Assembly (NCBI GenBank): GCA_030849805.1
Contig: JASANZ010002227.1
Coordinates: 1,207-65,206 of the forward strand
DNA: 64,000 nucleotides
Direction of reading: 5' to 3'
Source of the DNA: Sergeia podlipaevii
Lineage: Eukaryota; Euglenozoa; Kinetoplastea; Trypanosomatida; Trypanosomatidae
Every line of letters starts with the position of its first letter. Position 1 is the first letter of the stretch. Below, piece by piece: positions 1-9,722 of the stretch. The notes beneath the pieces were generated by a model. The model was not told the origin of the DNA, made no database searches, and saw only the letters and a list, made by a program, of their open reading frames with translations. The translations under genes were made by a program, and so were the position numbers.

Positions 1-28
<28 letters not shown>
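1..28. repeat. (TA)n microsatellite
   Basis: Uninterrupted TA dinucleotides at the left edge of the window; the repeat probably continues to the left. Confidence 0.95.
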
Positions 29-31
<3 letters not shown>

Positions 32-956
32 TGATTTTTATCATTTTCCACGAAGAATTCAAAAATATCTTCTTTTTGTTCTGCTTCTTCTGTTGTTGTT
101 GTTTTTTGCTGATGTTTCTTGTACTTTTGTGCCCTCGATTTATATTTATATAAACATGAGCAAGGGGCAGGAAAGAAGGCGAGGAGAGCAAGGGCACGCA
201 AATGGAAAAAAAAAAAAAGAAATGCGGAGAAATAAGAAGAATAGTATGCAGTGAACGGCATCAGGTAGATGTAGTTGTGACTCATTTTTGTTGTTGTTGT
301 TGTTATTGCTGTTACCGCTTGGAGTAAGCGCTGGCTCTGTGCGTGTTTTTGTTTTGTTTTTGTTTTGTTTTGTTTTGTTATATTGCATTATATAATTACG
401 GTTGTTACTAGTGCATGCACCTGTGTGGATGTGTGTTACTCTTATCTTCGTAATTTTGTAATCTGGTGCTTCACTTAATATTATTCAAAGTTTATTTTTA
501 ATTGTCTTTCTTTTTTTTCTTTCCTTTCTTTGCTGGTAGACAGTAGAACTGCCTGGAGAGGATGTATGCATATGGTAGCGAGTGTATTGTTGAAAAAGAT
601 TATTATCGCTACTTTTGCATCGCGCCAGTATATATATATCTACGCTTACGTGCACAGAGAGAAAGAGAGAGAGACACACACACACTCAGATATGCAGTTA
701 TCGTTATTTTCCCGTAACGGAGCACTGACTTGTCGTCGGCATATATATATGCACGTACGTACATTATGCTGTTCTATATACACACACTTTAAAAAAAAAA
801 TCCTTTCTTACTCTTTCTTTTGCTCTTCTCTCTTGTCTAAACAACAACTACTAATATGGTCTTATATATGTATACATTGTATATTTTTTTTTAATGTCGG
901 CTAGAGCGTGTGAGTGTGTGACTTAATCGTATAATACCACAGTCTGTCTACCTATT

Positions 957-1056
957 ATTTTTTATTTATTTATTTATTTATTACCTTGTCGGTGCTATTG
1001 CTTGCTCTCTCATATCTGCGTATATCTTATATTTATACAACGCATTGAAAAGGCAG
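957..1056 (+). promoter_or_regulatory. Predicted trans-splice acceptor region for NOP16
   Basis: A T-rich tract (TTTA array plus pyrimidine-rich sequence) ends in two close AG dinucleotides at 1051-1052 and 1055-1056. The ATG is at 1059, so use of these sites would leave a 5'UTR of only a few bases. An unseen upstream acceptor is possible. Confidence 0.45.
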
Positions 1057-1058
1057 TA

Positions 1059-1772
1059 ATGAGCCGCTTAAAGGTAACTCCCAAGGGGAAGGTCAAGAAG
1101 AACATTCCCGTCACCCGTGTAGGTCGTAAGCAGTACCTCAAGCGCCGCTTCGCTCATGTCCGCGCGGTTGATGTGGCGGGCATCAACAATCACTTCACCC
1201 AGAAGTACTTTGAGGGATCGCACACGGCGGCGCAGAGTTTTACTCGCCTTGGTCTGAGCATCGACCCTAGCGCTCCAAAGAAGGTGCAGGAGGAGCGCAA
1301 GCGCAAGATCAAGCCCAACTCTCGTAGAAAATTGGAAGAAGAGGATCACATCAAGCTGCAGGCGGAGTACGAGAAGGCGAACAAGATTGGCCGTCCAGTT
1401 AGCGAGCAAGAAGGATCGACGATTGCGAACTTGATTCAGAGGTACGGTACGGACCTGAAGCGCATGACCCTGGATCGCAAGCTCAATCCATTCCAACTGA
1501 ACGCCCGGCAGCTGCAGCGTCAGGTAGTGAACTACCTTAAGTGGGAGAAGGCGTCCTTTCCAAAGGAGTTTGCTGCTGCCGAGGCAAACGGGTGGTTCTC
1601 CTTAGAGCAGTTTGCAGACCCGAAGCTGCGTGTGAGTCAGAATAGCATTCTTCATAGCGCGGCCGCCACTGCTACCGCATCGGCAGCAGTGGCGGTTTCT
1701 TCTTCTAGTAGTAATGCAAAGACCATTTCCCCCACCGCCGCTAAGAAGAAGAAGGCTGCGAAGAAGAACTGA
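1059..1772 (+). CDS. NOP16: Nucleolar protein 16 (60S ribosome biogenesis factor)
   Basis: A 237-residue protein. NOP16 is a nucleolar factor of pre-60S particles needed for large-subunit maturation. Seen here: a basic N-terminus (MSRLKVTPKGKVKKN), a central Lys/Arg-rich stretch, and the C-terminal family core in which a Tyr-Gly-x-Asp segment is followed by a Met-x-x-Asp-x-Lys-x-Asn-x-x-Gln pattern (about residues 134-158). Length is close to the family's usual 180-230 residues. The last 40 or so residues are an Ala/Ser/Thr low-complexity stretch ending in a lysine-rich tail (KKKKAAKKN), probably a nucleolar retention signal added to the core. The start at 1059 is the first ATG of the frame; upstream codons are not protein-like. 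It ends in TGA. The long opposite-strand frame at 1068-1496 is a shadow of this gene. Confidence 0.9.
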   Translation: MSRLKVTPKGKVKKNIPVTRVGRKQYLKRRFAHVRAVDVAGINNHFTQKYFEGSHTAAQSFTRLGLSIDPSAPKKVQEERKRKIKPNSRRKLEEEDHIKLQAEYEKANKIGRPVSEQEGSTIANLIQRYGTDLKRMTLDRKLNPFQLNARQLQRQVVNYLKWEKASFPKEFAAAEANGWFSLEQFADPKLRVSQNSILHSAAATATASAAVAVSSSSSNAKTISPTAAKKKKAAKKN

Positions 1773-2495
1773 GGATGAGCTGCTAGAGCACGCCTTTGAC
1801 CCTTCTTTATGCTTATTTAGCTATGAAAATGTGTGTGAGAGAGAGAAGAGGGGAGGAAGTTGTTTCCTAATGATATTAAATAGTTTTTTAAAAAATGAGA
1901 GGGTGTCTTGCTTCCTGAAGAAGGAGAAGACGCTTCTTGACGATTAAAGAAAAGCGATCAAGTGAAAAGGAGAATATAGAAATTTTTGTTTTATTTTATA
2001 TCCTTTTTTTTTGAACAAAAAAGGAAAAAAGGAGTGGGACGGTGCTTAATGCTTTAAATAATAGCAAAAAAAAGAATGGCGCAATGGTCTTTGACCTCCT
2101 CCACACTGCGTATCTGTGTATGTGCAGAGTGGAGTTGTTTGTTTGAAGCAGCGTACTAAGGTGTATATGCGAAAAGGAAGAAGAAGAAGCAAAAAAAAAA
2201 AAAATCATACACAAAAATGTAAGCAACGCGCCTATAAAAATTATAATAAAGCTCATGCGTTTAGAAAAAGAGCGGTACCTACATAGTAGCACATGCGAAA
2301 TATGTAAGTGTAGTCTGATATATATATTTTTTTCTTCATTTATCGATGCATTTTTCGCTTCATTCTTTCCGTTTTTCTCTCTCACACTCACATATATATA
2401 TATATATTGTCTTATGTGCTCCGCAGAGGTGCACAATAAACAAAAGAAAGAAGAGAAAAGAAGAGGAGACTAAACATTTTTTTACGAAAAGAAAA
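1773..2495. other. Intergenic region NOP16-NTF2
   Basis: Purine-rich 3'UTR-like DNA (GA-rich to about 1980), then poly-A/T runs, a TA run at about 2393-2407 and the NTF2 splice signals. No gene seen. Confidence 0.7.
2326..2426 (+). promoter_or_regulatory. Predicted trans-splice acceptor for NTF2
   Basis: A pyrimidine-rich stretch (TTTTTTTCTTC through TTTTTCTCTCTC) is followed by CCGCAG at 2421-2426, a good acceptor context, giving a 69-base 5'UTR. Confidence 0.6.
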
Positions 2496-2873
2496 ATGTC
2501 CTTCCAGGAAGTTGGCAATGGCTTTGTCCAGCAGTACTACAACTTTTTTTCTACCCAGCGCCCCCTTCTTGCTGGTGTGTATCGCCCCTCGTCCCTTATG
2601 ACGTGGCAGAGCGAGCAGATGCAGGGTGGTGAGAGCATCATGGCCCGCTTTGCCAACCTCGCCTTCACCGAGTCCCAGTTTAAGACGGACAGCATTGACT
2701 GCCAGCCCACCGCTAGCGGAGGCGTCCTCGTGGTAGTGAACGGTGAGGTGATGCTGAAGGATGAGCGCCACCCACTCAAGTTCAACGACCTGTTCCACCT
2801 CGTGTCCGATGAAGCAGGCCAGTGGTACGTGGCTAACCAGATCTTTAACATTATTGGCGGCGGCGGTCAGTAA
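2496..2873 (+). CDS. NTF2: Nuclear transport factor 2
   Basis: A 125-residue single-domain protein of exactly the usual NTF2 length. NTF2 dimers carry Ran-GDP through the nuclear pore by binding FxFG nucleoporins, which sustains the Ran gradient for nuclear import. Seen here: the opening helix pattern (GNGFVQQYYNFFST), the R-P-L-L-x-x-x-Y-x-x-x-S element, the F-x-x-L-x-F segment after the second helix, and the closing beta strands with D-E-A-G-x-W-Y-V-x-N-Q-I-F-N. These match the cystatin-like cone fold of NTF2 rather than the larger NXF/p15 type. A longer frame extends upstream, but those residues come from a pyrimidine tract and cross the predicted splice site, so the start is the ATG at 2496. 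Ends in TAA. Confidence 0.93.
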   Translation: MSFQEVGNGFVQQYYNFFSTQRPLLAGVYRPSSLMTWQSEQMQGGESIMARFANLAFTESQFKTDSIDCQPTASGGVLVVVNGEVMLKDERHPLKFNDLFHLVSDEAGQWYVANQIFNIIGGGGQ

Positions 2874-3901
2874 TATGGGTGACTTTTTTTATTCATATAT
2901 ATTGATGGTTGTTGTCGTTGTTGTTTGACTTAGAGGGCTTCCTTTCAGGAAAAAGAAAAATACCATTTTCTCATGTTTGTCTTAATATTTTTTTTATTGA
3001 AAGTGAGAAACTATTGTTGTTGTTGTTATTGTTGTTTTCCTTTTTTTTATTATTACTTCACTACTTCTTTGTTTTGGTGGTAGTAAGAAACGAAGCCAAC
3101 GGAAAGCGGTGCTCCTTATGGAGATGAAAAGAAAGAAAAGAAAAGGATTCACGTATACACACAAGAAAAAAAAAAGCAGAAGAGGATAAAATTTATCTAT
3201 AAGAGAGAAGGAGATATATATATGCCTTTTTTTGTATCCTCAATTGCACTTTGGTGTGTTTATGCATACGTGTAACTGAGTAGTAAAGTACGAAAGAGAT
3301 AATCAAGCTATTTATGATAGATAAATATTCAATTCTCTCTCTATTTTATCTTTCTTTGTATTACTACTGTTTGATTTTCTTTTCTTTTTCTCTGTAAGCA
3401 AAAAGAAAAAAAACGGGAAAAGAGCTCTAACTATTGAAATCTCTGTATGTGTATGTATGTGAGTGTGCGTACGCGCGTGCATTTAGTTATTTATTATTAT
3501 TATTTATTTATGAATACTCGCGCACTCCCTGGGTGACACGTATACACACACACACACATATTTAACATTTATGCATGCATGCATGCGTATATATAGTACA
3601 AAAGAAAAGGGGGGGAGGAGAAAGGATATTAAAGAGAGAAAGAGAAGTGTTTGGAACTACAGCAACACAACAAACAAAAATCTATAGTCAATGCGAATTA
3701 TGAGAGAGAGAGAGTGTGTGTGTGTGTCTGTGAGTCAGCTTTCCTGTAAACTGTCCCAGCTCTCTTCTCTCCCTATTAGTATTGCTGCTCTTATTTTCTT
3801 ATTGTTCATATGGTACATTACACTTCATCACAAACATTATCTTTTCATCGAAATATTATTATCATTATTATCTGGATCATACAATGGCACTTCTATTGCT
3901 G

Positions 3902-3922
3902 CTCTCTCTCTCTCTCTCTCTC
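3902..3922. repeat. (CT)n microsatellite
   Basis: About ten uninterrupted CT units; in this position it could serve as part of a polypyrimidine tract. Confidence 0.9.
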
Positions 3923-4056
3923 GACCGCTTTATAAATGTAAAGTGACTGGCTTTCACAGTACATCTAGTGCAATACACAAGGCAGTTTGAAAAGGAAAAC
4001 GAAAAGGTAACACTAATACATTTGCACACTTCAATATCGATACTCCCAAGTCGTGC

Positions 4057-4075
4057 ATTTTTTCTTATTTTTTAG
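4057..4075 (+). promoter_or_regulatory. Predicted trans-splice acceptor for deaminase-like gene
   Basis: The tract CATTTTTTCTTATTTTTTAG ends in AG at 4074-4075, 19 bases before the ATG at 4095. It removes the in-frame but hydrophobic MHFFLFF extension from the mRNA. Confidence 0.65.
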
Positions 4076-4094
4076 AAAAATAGAAAAAGATTTC

Positions 4095-6452
4095 ATGACG
4101 GACGCGGATCACTGGCAAGATTGGTACACAGCTCACGTTGAGCCACTGCTACTTTACACTCTCAACTCGAGGGCCACCAGCGACAAGCCACCACTTGAGC
4201 GTGTCTTTGAGCGAATACCCAAGACAGACCTTCACAGTCATCTCAATGGTAGTATATCTGCCTCGCTCTTGTCCTTCTTAGAGAAGCAACTTCGCAGTGC
4301 GACGGTAAAACGTGGCAGTGATGGTGGCGGCGACAAGTCAAGAAGCGTTGAGAAGACAGGTGAAGGGGGACCAGGGAAAGAGGAAGATGTCTTGTTTTTT
4401 GATAGCGCTAGTAAGCGATCTGCCAACGTACTTTCTAAAGGGTCATCATCATCATCAGGCGATGGAGCTGCCTTGACACCAAAGGAGAGGATGCTGTACT
4501 GCTTTAAAGTATTCGACAACGTGTATCGAGTGATGACCTGTATTGCCTTCACACGCTTAGCGGTCCAAGATATGCTCTTCAGTAACGCAGCTGAGGCAGT
4601 GCTAGTGCTGGAAATTCGCTCCTCGCTGCGGGATGGCATGCTGTGGCGTCGTACAGCGTCTACAAGCGCTGCTGGTGCAAACACGGGCACATCGTCAAAG
4701 AAGGACTACGTCGAAGCCATCCTCACCACCGTGGAGCACGTGCTCAGTGGTGGTCTTGTTGACTTCGATAGTGGAGAGCTAGTACGACCGTCTTCATCGG
4801 CGTCTGTCTGTAGTGGCGCACCTTCTGCGCAGTGGTGGGACCACTTTAAGAATATCTATGGCTACCTGCTGCCCAGCACGACACCGGCGTCTATCGTGAG
4901 CAGCACTGTGGAGGACGGGGGTAACGCGGCGAACGAGGCCTTTAAGCAGCTCTACACGCGCCTGCGGCATCACCTCACACACGCCATGCACGTGCGGGTC
5001 GTGCTTTCCATCAACAGAGGCAGCCCTGTGGGAGTCGGGGAGGAGGCTGTGGATCTCGCGAAAGCAATGCAGCAGCATCAAGTCTTAGCGTTTTATCAAT
5101 GGTGTGTCCGTCACTGCCGCATGCGTGGGTCCACCGCTGCCACTGGGGTACAGATGAGCGAGAAGGTGGCGATGGTGGCGCGTGTGTTACAAAAACTGCG
5201 GCGTACGTGCTGGGTGACCGGCATTGACTTTTCTGGCAACTGTTACAAGGGCAACTACGTGGACTTCGAGCCCGCGCTGTGCCGCGCTCGCAGCGAGGAC
5301 AACGATGTAGAAAGTTCGATGGCTGACATTGAACGAGAAGAACGGAAGGAAAACTACGCATGGAATTTGCCTTGTCCGAGTCCTGCTCCGCCTGTACGCG
5401 CCTCTATCACGATGCACGGTGGTGAAAAGCAAGACGAGAGGGAGCTCTCTCGGATGTGTGACTTTCGCCCTGATCGGTGGGGCCATCTAGTCTTCACAGA
5501 TGAAGAGAATCTTGCCCGTATTCTGGCCGCGCATGACGGTATTGAGCTCTGCATCACCAGCAACCTTCTCACGAGTGGGCATGATGCTGTCCCTCGCCAC
5601 CACCTGAGTGATGTGTGGGCACTATGGAAGGCAAGATACCTCACGATTCAACAAGGCACTGGTGGTGGCGAAGGTGATGGTGGTGCATCTGGGCCACAGT
5701 CCTTACTGTGGATGCTACTCTGGAAAAGAGAAAACGTCTACGCGGCTTCAGAGAAGCAGCGACTGCGATGGCGGTATGGAGATCGTCTAGAGCGCAAGAA
5801 CCATCGGGAAGGCGGTAGGAAGGAAAGTAGCGCATTGTGCGATGGTGACCGCGAGGTGAGCGCGGATGACGTCAATACTAATACTGTTGCTGCTGCTACC
5901 GCACCTTTCCCTTTCGCTATTCCTAATATATCGTTTCATACGGATGACCGAGGCGTCTTCGGCACGACCGCAGCACATGAACTGTTTCTCGCTACTCAGC
6001 ATCCTGCCCTGTGCTCCTCCGCTAGTGATAGCGATGCGAATGCCAGCGAGTCTCTCCAGCATCCTAGACGCGATCGTGATCGGGTCATTATGAAGGCAAT
6101 GTGGGGCTTGCAGCGCCTCTCACTGATTCAAGTGTTTGAGGTACCAATGCCGGTGTTGCTGCTTGCTAGCTACCTCACCGGTGGGGCGGTGTGTGTCACA
6201 GAGACTGGGTCCATGCGTGAGGGTGCCCTCTCTTCTCTTAGCTCTGCCTCACATCCACTGAGTAGCATAGACTGGCAGGACTGGCATCAGTTTGTCACCC
6301 AGTGCAACGTGGTGCTGCTGGGCAATGAAGAAATGTCGAAGGCGTTGCGGCGGGTACTGAGTGAGTGGGAGTGGCAGACGCTGACACGCTGCTTTGACAC
6401 GTATGCGATATGTGCTGGTGAGCTCACTCCACTGCAGCCATCTTCGCTATAA
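4095..6452 (+). CDS. Adenosine deaminase superfamily enzyme (ADA/ADAL-like), enlarged
   Basis: A 785-residue metal-dependent purine deaminase-like protein, about twice the usual 340-370 residues. The amidohydrolase motifs of adenosine deaminases are all present in order: zinc ligands in TDLHSHLNGS (His47, His49), GIDFSGN, then MHGGE (third zinc His441 and the proton-shuttling Glu444, the HAGE motif of ADA), RWGH (His464), and HTDDRGVF (Asp617, Asp618). The enzyme is therefore plausibly active. The family deaminates adenosine, adenine or, in ADAL, N6-methyl-AMP; the sequence alone does not decide which. The extra length comes from Ser/Gly-rich or charged insertions, at about 70-125, 190-290, 410-435 and 525-610, placed between conserved blocks. 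No signal peptide or membrane segment, so probably cytosolic. The start is the first ATG after the predicted splice site. Ends in TAA. Confidence 0.82.
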   Translation: MTDADHWQDWYTAHVEPLLLYTLNSRATSDKPPLERVFERIPKTDLHSHLNGSISASLLSFLEKQLRSATVKRGSDGGGDKSRSVEKTGEGGPGKEEDVLFFDSASKRSANVLSKGSSSSSGDGAALTPKERMLYCFKVFDNVYRVMTCIAFTRLAVQDMLFSNAAEAVLVLEIRSSLRDGMLWRRTASTSAAGANTGTSSKKDYVEAILTTVEHVLSGGLVDFDSGELVRPSSSASVCSGAPSAQWWDHFKNIYGYLLPSTTPASIVSSTVEDGGNAANEAFKQLYTRLRHHLTHAMHVRVVLSINRGSPVGVGEEAVDLAKAMQQHQVLAFYQWCVRHCRMRGSTAATGVQMSEKVAMVARVLQKLRRTCWVTGIDFSGNCYKGNYVDFEPALCRARSEDNDVESSMADIEREERKENYAWNLPCPSPAPPVRASITMHGGEKQDERELSRMCDFRPDRWGHLVFTDEENLARILAAHDGIELCITSNLLTSGHDAVPRHHLSDVWALWKARYLTIQQGTGGGEGDGGASGPQSLLWMLLWKRENVYAASEKQRLRWRYGDRLERKNHREGGRKESSALCDGDREVSADDVNTNTVAAATAPFPFAIPNISFHTDDRGVFGTTAAHELFLATQHPALCSSASDSDANASESLQHPRRDRDRVIMKAMWGLQRLSLIQVFEVPMPVLLLASYLTGGAVCVTETGSMREGALSSLSSASHPLSSIDWQDWHQFVTQCNVVLLGNEEMSKALRRVLSEWEWQTLTRCFDTYAICAGELTPLQPSSL

Positions 6453-8066
6453 AGAGAGGGGGGGGAAGCATTATATATACAAACACATGTATGTATGTAT
6501 GTATAGGTGCTCCCCGTTTTTTTTTCCTCGTAAAGTATCTCACAGAAGTTAACTCTTTCTTTCTTTCTTTTTATCTTTCTCCTTGTATGTTTGTGATGAT
6601 TAAAGGTGATATCATATATGAGGAGGGGGGGAGTGGGAAGAATGAGTAAAAGCATTTGCGCATCTTCAGCAAAATGCAAAGTAGAGAAATGGTCTATAAA
6701 AAAAAAAATGATAAGCGTGTCTTCCTCTTGTATTTCACACGCATCCACTCACGTGGCTGTAAATGGGGAGAGGTGAAGAATATTCTGGAAGCGTAGGTGA
6801 TCGCGCCCGTTTGTTTGCTTATTAATGGCGTTACTATTTTGTTATTGTTATCATCCTTTTTTTTTTTGTATCTTCTTTCCGTTTTTTTTTCTTTTTTTGT
6901 ATCTTGATTATTATTTCTTTTTCTCATTATTATCATTATCGTCAACACGGTAGAGCGTCACAGATACTGAATATATATATATTTTTTCTTAGATCGGGTA
7001 GTGCAGAGTTTTTTTTTTAGAAAAAAAAAGAAAATAGAAGTGGGGAGGGCACAAGTTGACTTGTCTGTTGGTCTCTGTGCGTGTAGGTGTGTTTTCCCTA
7101 TATATAGCACGCCTTCATTTCTTTTGTTTCTGCGTGATTCTCTATTATTCCACATTTCATTTTTTTGTATAAATTTCTTTCATTTGTTCCCGCTTCTTTC
7201 TCACAGTTTTTTTTTATATATATAGAGAATAGAAAGAGAGAGAGAGAGAGGCACAATAAAGATATCCCCGATATCAACGGTACTGTGTTTTCCAAAATAG
7301 AAAAGAGGGGGAGTCCCTCTTGGTCGACAGCTCAGCTCACTGCTCCTAGTGATACCCCACAAGCGCGCATTCGCCTGCTCACTTTACCTTCTAGCGTGTA
7401 CACTGAGAGTGGGTACTTATTATTATTATTATTTTTTCTCGCTTTATTATTATTACTAAAAACAAACTGTTTATTCGTGTCACTTAAGTTTTACTTTTCA
7501 TTTAGATAGAGAAGAAGGTGGTGCGCACACACACACACAGTAGAGAGAAACAGGAGCTAGGGAAGGCATCTTTAACCTACATTGTGCCTACTCCCGCAGA
7601 TTTTTTTTCTTTCTTTTCTCTTTTATATATATATATATATATTTCTTCCACGCGCATCGTGCGTGGAAGCAGCAACTATCACTGTACTATTGCTAAACTC
7701 TCTTTTTGCATTTTTCCTGTGTTCATATTCTTTTTTTAATTCTTTTTTTTATTATTGCTGTAAGATTGCGCTTGTGGTGAGCTACCTGCCACTACCATTA
7801 TCATTACTATTATTGCATGTGCGATAGAGAGAGAAACTGCCCATTGCATCCAATTGCTTACTTTTTCTTTTATCAAGCGTATTGTAAGCAGCGAAGGTGA
7901 AGAAAAATCAACAACAACAGAAGCAAGGCAACGGGCTGGAGAAAAAAAAAAACGATAGCACGCAACGGCGAACCTGCGCCGAGTACTTTCTGTTGTATTG
8001 GCAGTAGAAATCAAAGAAAAAGGGGAAAAGGAAAGAAAAAGAGAGAGAGAGAGAAAAGAAAAGAAA
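6453..8066. other. Intergenic region with a structured segment
   Basis: Mostly poly-T, GA, TA (about 7624-7642) and TTA runs. The stretch 7255-7400 is more complex and holds three small perfect inverted repeats (see findings). A likely acceptor for the kinase is TTTTTCTTTTATCAAG with AG at 7876-7877, giving a 5'UTR of about 190 bases. No protein gene seen. Confidence 0.6.
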
Positions 8067-9690
8067 ATGCCGCCCAAGAGAAGGAAGGCATCCGCTACTA
8101 CAGGGAAGCAGGTGGTAGCTAAAAAGAGTACGTCAGTACCACCCAAACTCAACAATGCCTCTGCACGGCGGAGAGAGACACAGTCAGCAAAGCAGTCTGC
8201 AGTTGCCGCAGCCACCAAACCACAACGACGGCAAGCGCAACAGCAGCAGCAGCAGCAGCAGCGATCATCGCGCAAGCGTGACCGTAAAGCAGACGCAGAT
8301 AGCAAACAAAACAACAGCAGCAGCAGCAGCACTAGTAGTAGTATTAGTAGTACTAACGATGACGATAGCACCGATAGCTCAGACTCCTCGCTCATACTGT
8401 CCACGTCACCAAGTACTCTAAGTCCTGCTCTGCAGCCTTCTTCCTCGTTACCAGAGAACGCTACTACAGTGGTTCTTCAGACTCTTGCGGAGCTTGCACG
8501 ACGCGCGGAACACAAGGCCTTGCTTGTTCATGGTGCTGCGGCTGTTACTGGAGGTAGCCCCGATGTTAGTGGCCATCATCAATCTAATATAAACAACAAT
8601 AATCATCATCATATAGAGAGCAATAGCAGTTATGCACGGAGGAGTGCAGATAGCGGTCTTAGTAGCCATGGCACTGCCTCTCCGCGCAAGCTGGAGCTGG
8701 ACATCTCCTCCTCCCCATCCTCTAGTGTCGGAGCGGCGGCGGGGAGTAGGTTGTCAGAAGAGAAAATAGATGGGCATCCGCGTGCTACTGCAGTTGATGA
8801 GACGAGACACCACTCGCAACCCAAGCAGCAGCCCGTGAATGGTCAGGATGGCGCGCCTGCCAAGATTGCAGTGTATGGCAGTCTGACGACAGGGAGTGAG
8901 ACGGGCAGGAGCGGTGCTGGACACAGGGAACACTCCGTAGCGTCCCCACACGGTAGAAAGCAAAGCAACACCAATAGCACCTGCAGCAGTGATGATGATA
9001 ATGATGGGGATACCTTGCTGGCTGCCACACTGTCGACACTCGGCATGACGCAGGAGGGGATGAAGGAGGACAGCCCAGAGGCACTCACGGCGAATAGTGA
9101 AGGCAGGAAGAGTTCTTCCTCATGGCAGCAGCAGCAGCCGCAACAACAACAACTCACGTCGTCTGGAGATAGGGCTACTGTTGAAGGAGCTGCTGCTCGC
9201 ACGCCATCCTCACCAGGCGGTGAAGCTGAGGTGCTTGAAGAGCGAAAAAACCGTGATAAAGCAAAGGCGGATGGGGTTGTGAAGGAGCTCTTCGACATGG
9301 CACGCAAATCAATTTCGTGTGAGAGCATGTTTATTGATGAAGAAAACCTGGGGGATGCCATACCGCCGACGGCGAATGTTGTGGCCGCCGCCATAAATGG
9401 TACGCCCCTTCGCCTTCCATCTTCTGCTACGAGGCACGGTGACGGCGATTGTGAAGCTGGGGAGGTTCAGCAGGTCGAAGGAGGTCATCAAACGGCAGAG
9501 AAGAGGCTACACCATCACAAGGAGAGCAACAACAACATCAGTAGTAGTAGTGGCGGAAACACGTACGATCAAGCAAAAATGAAGAGCAGCGCGCTCCAGC
9601 ATGAAGATGGTGATCAGCCTCCTCCACCGGTCTCAGCTTCAGCGGATACACCGCCCCCTTCCTTGGTGTTTCAGGCACGCGAGAAGCAGA

Positions 9691-9722
<32 letters not shown>

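Larger units (their letters stand above)
1..1058. other. Intergenic region, start of window to NOP16
   Basis: AT-rich, low-complexity DNA. It opens with a TA run, then poly-T, GTT/GTTTT repeats, CA/GA runs and a TTTA array near 957-986. Open frames here translate into simple-sequence peptides and show none of the codon character of the real genes. I see no gene. It presumably holds the 3'UTR of an upstream gene outside the window plus the 5'UTR and splice signals of NOP16. Confidence 0.7.
2874..4094. other. Intergenic region NTF2 to deaminase-like gene
   Basis: Poly-T and GTT/TTA runs, GA-rich stretches, a CA run at about 3541-3560, repeated ATGC tetramers at about 3572-3588, and CT repeats. 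No ORF with coding character. The acceptor of the next gene lies at its right end. Confidence 0.7.

Noticed and set aside
7736..8404. 222-codon reverse-strand frame
   Set aside because: It is Leu/Cys/Ser simple sequence opposite the CAG and AGC repeats of the kinase N-terminus, hence a shadow.
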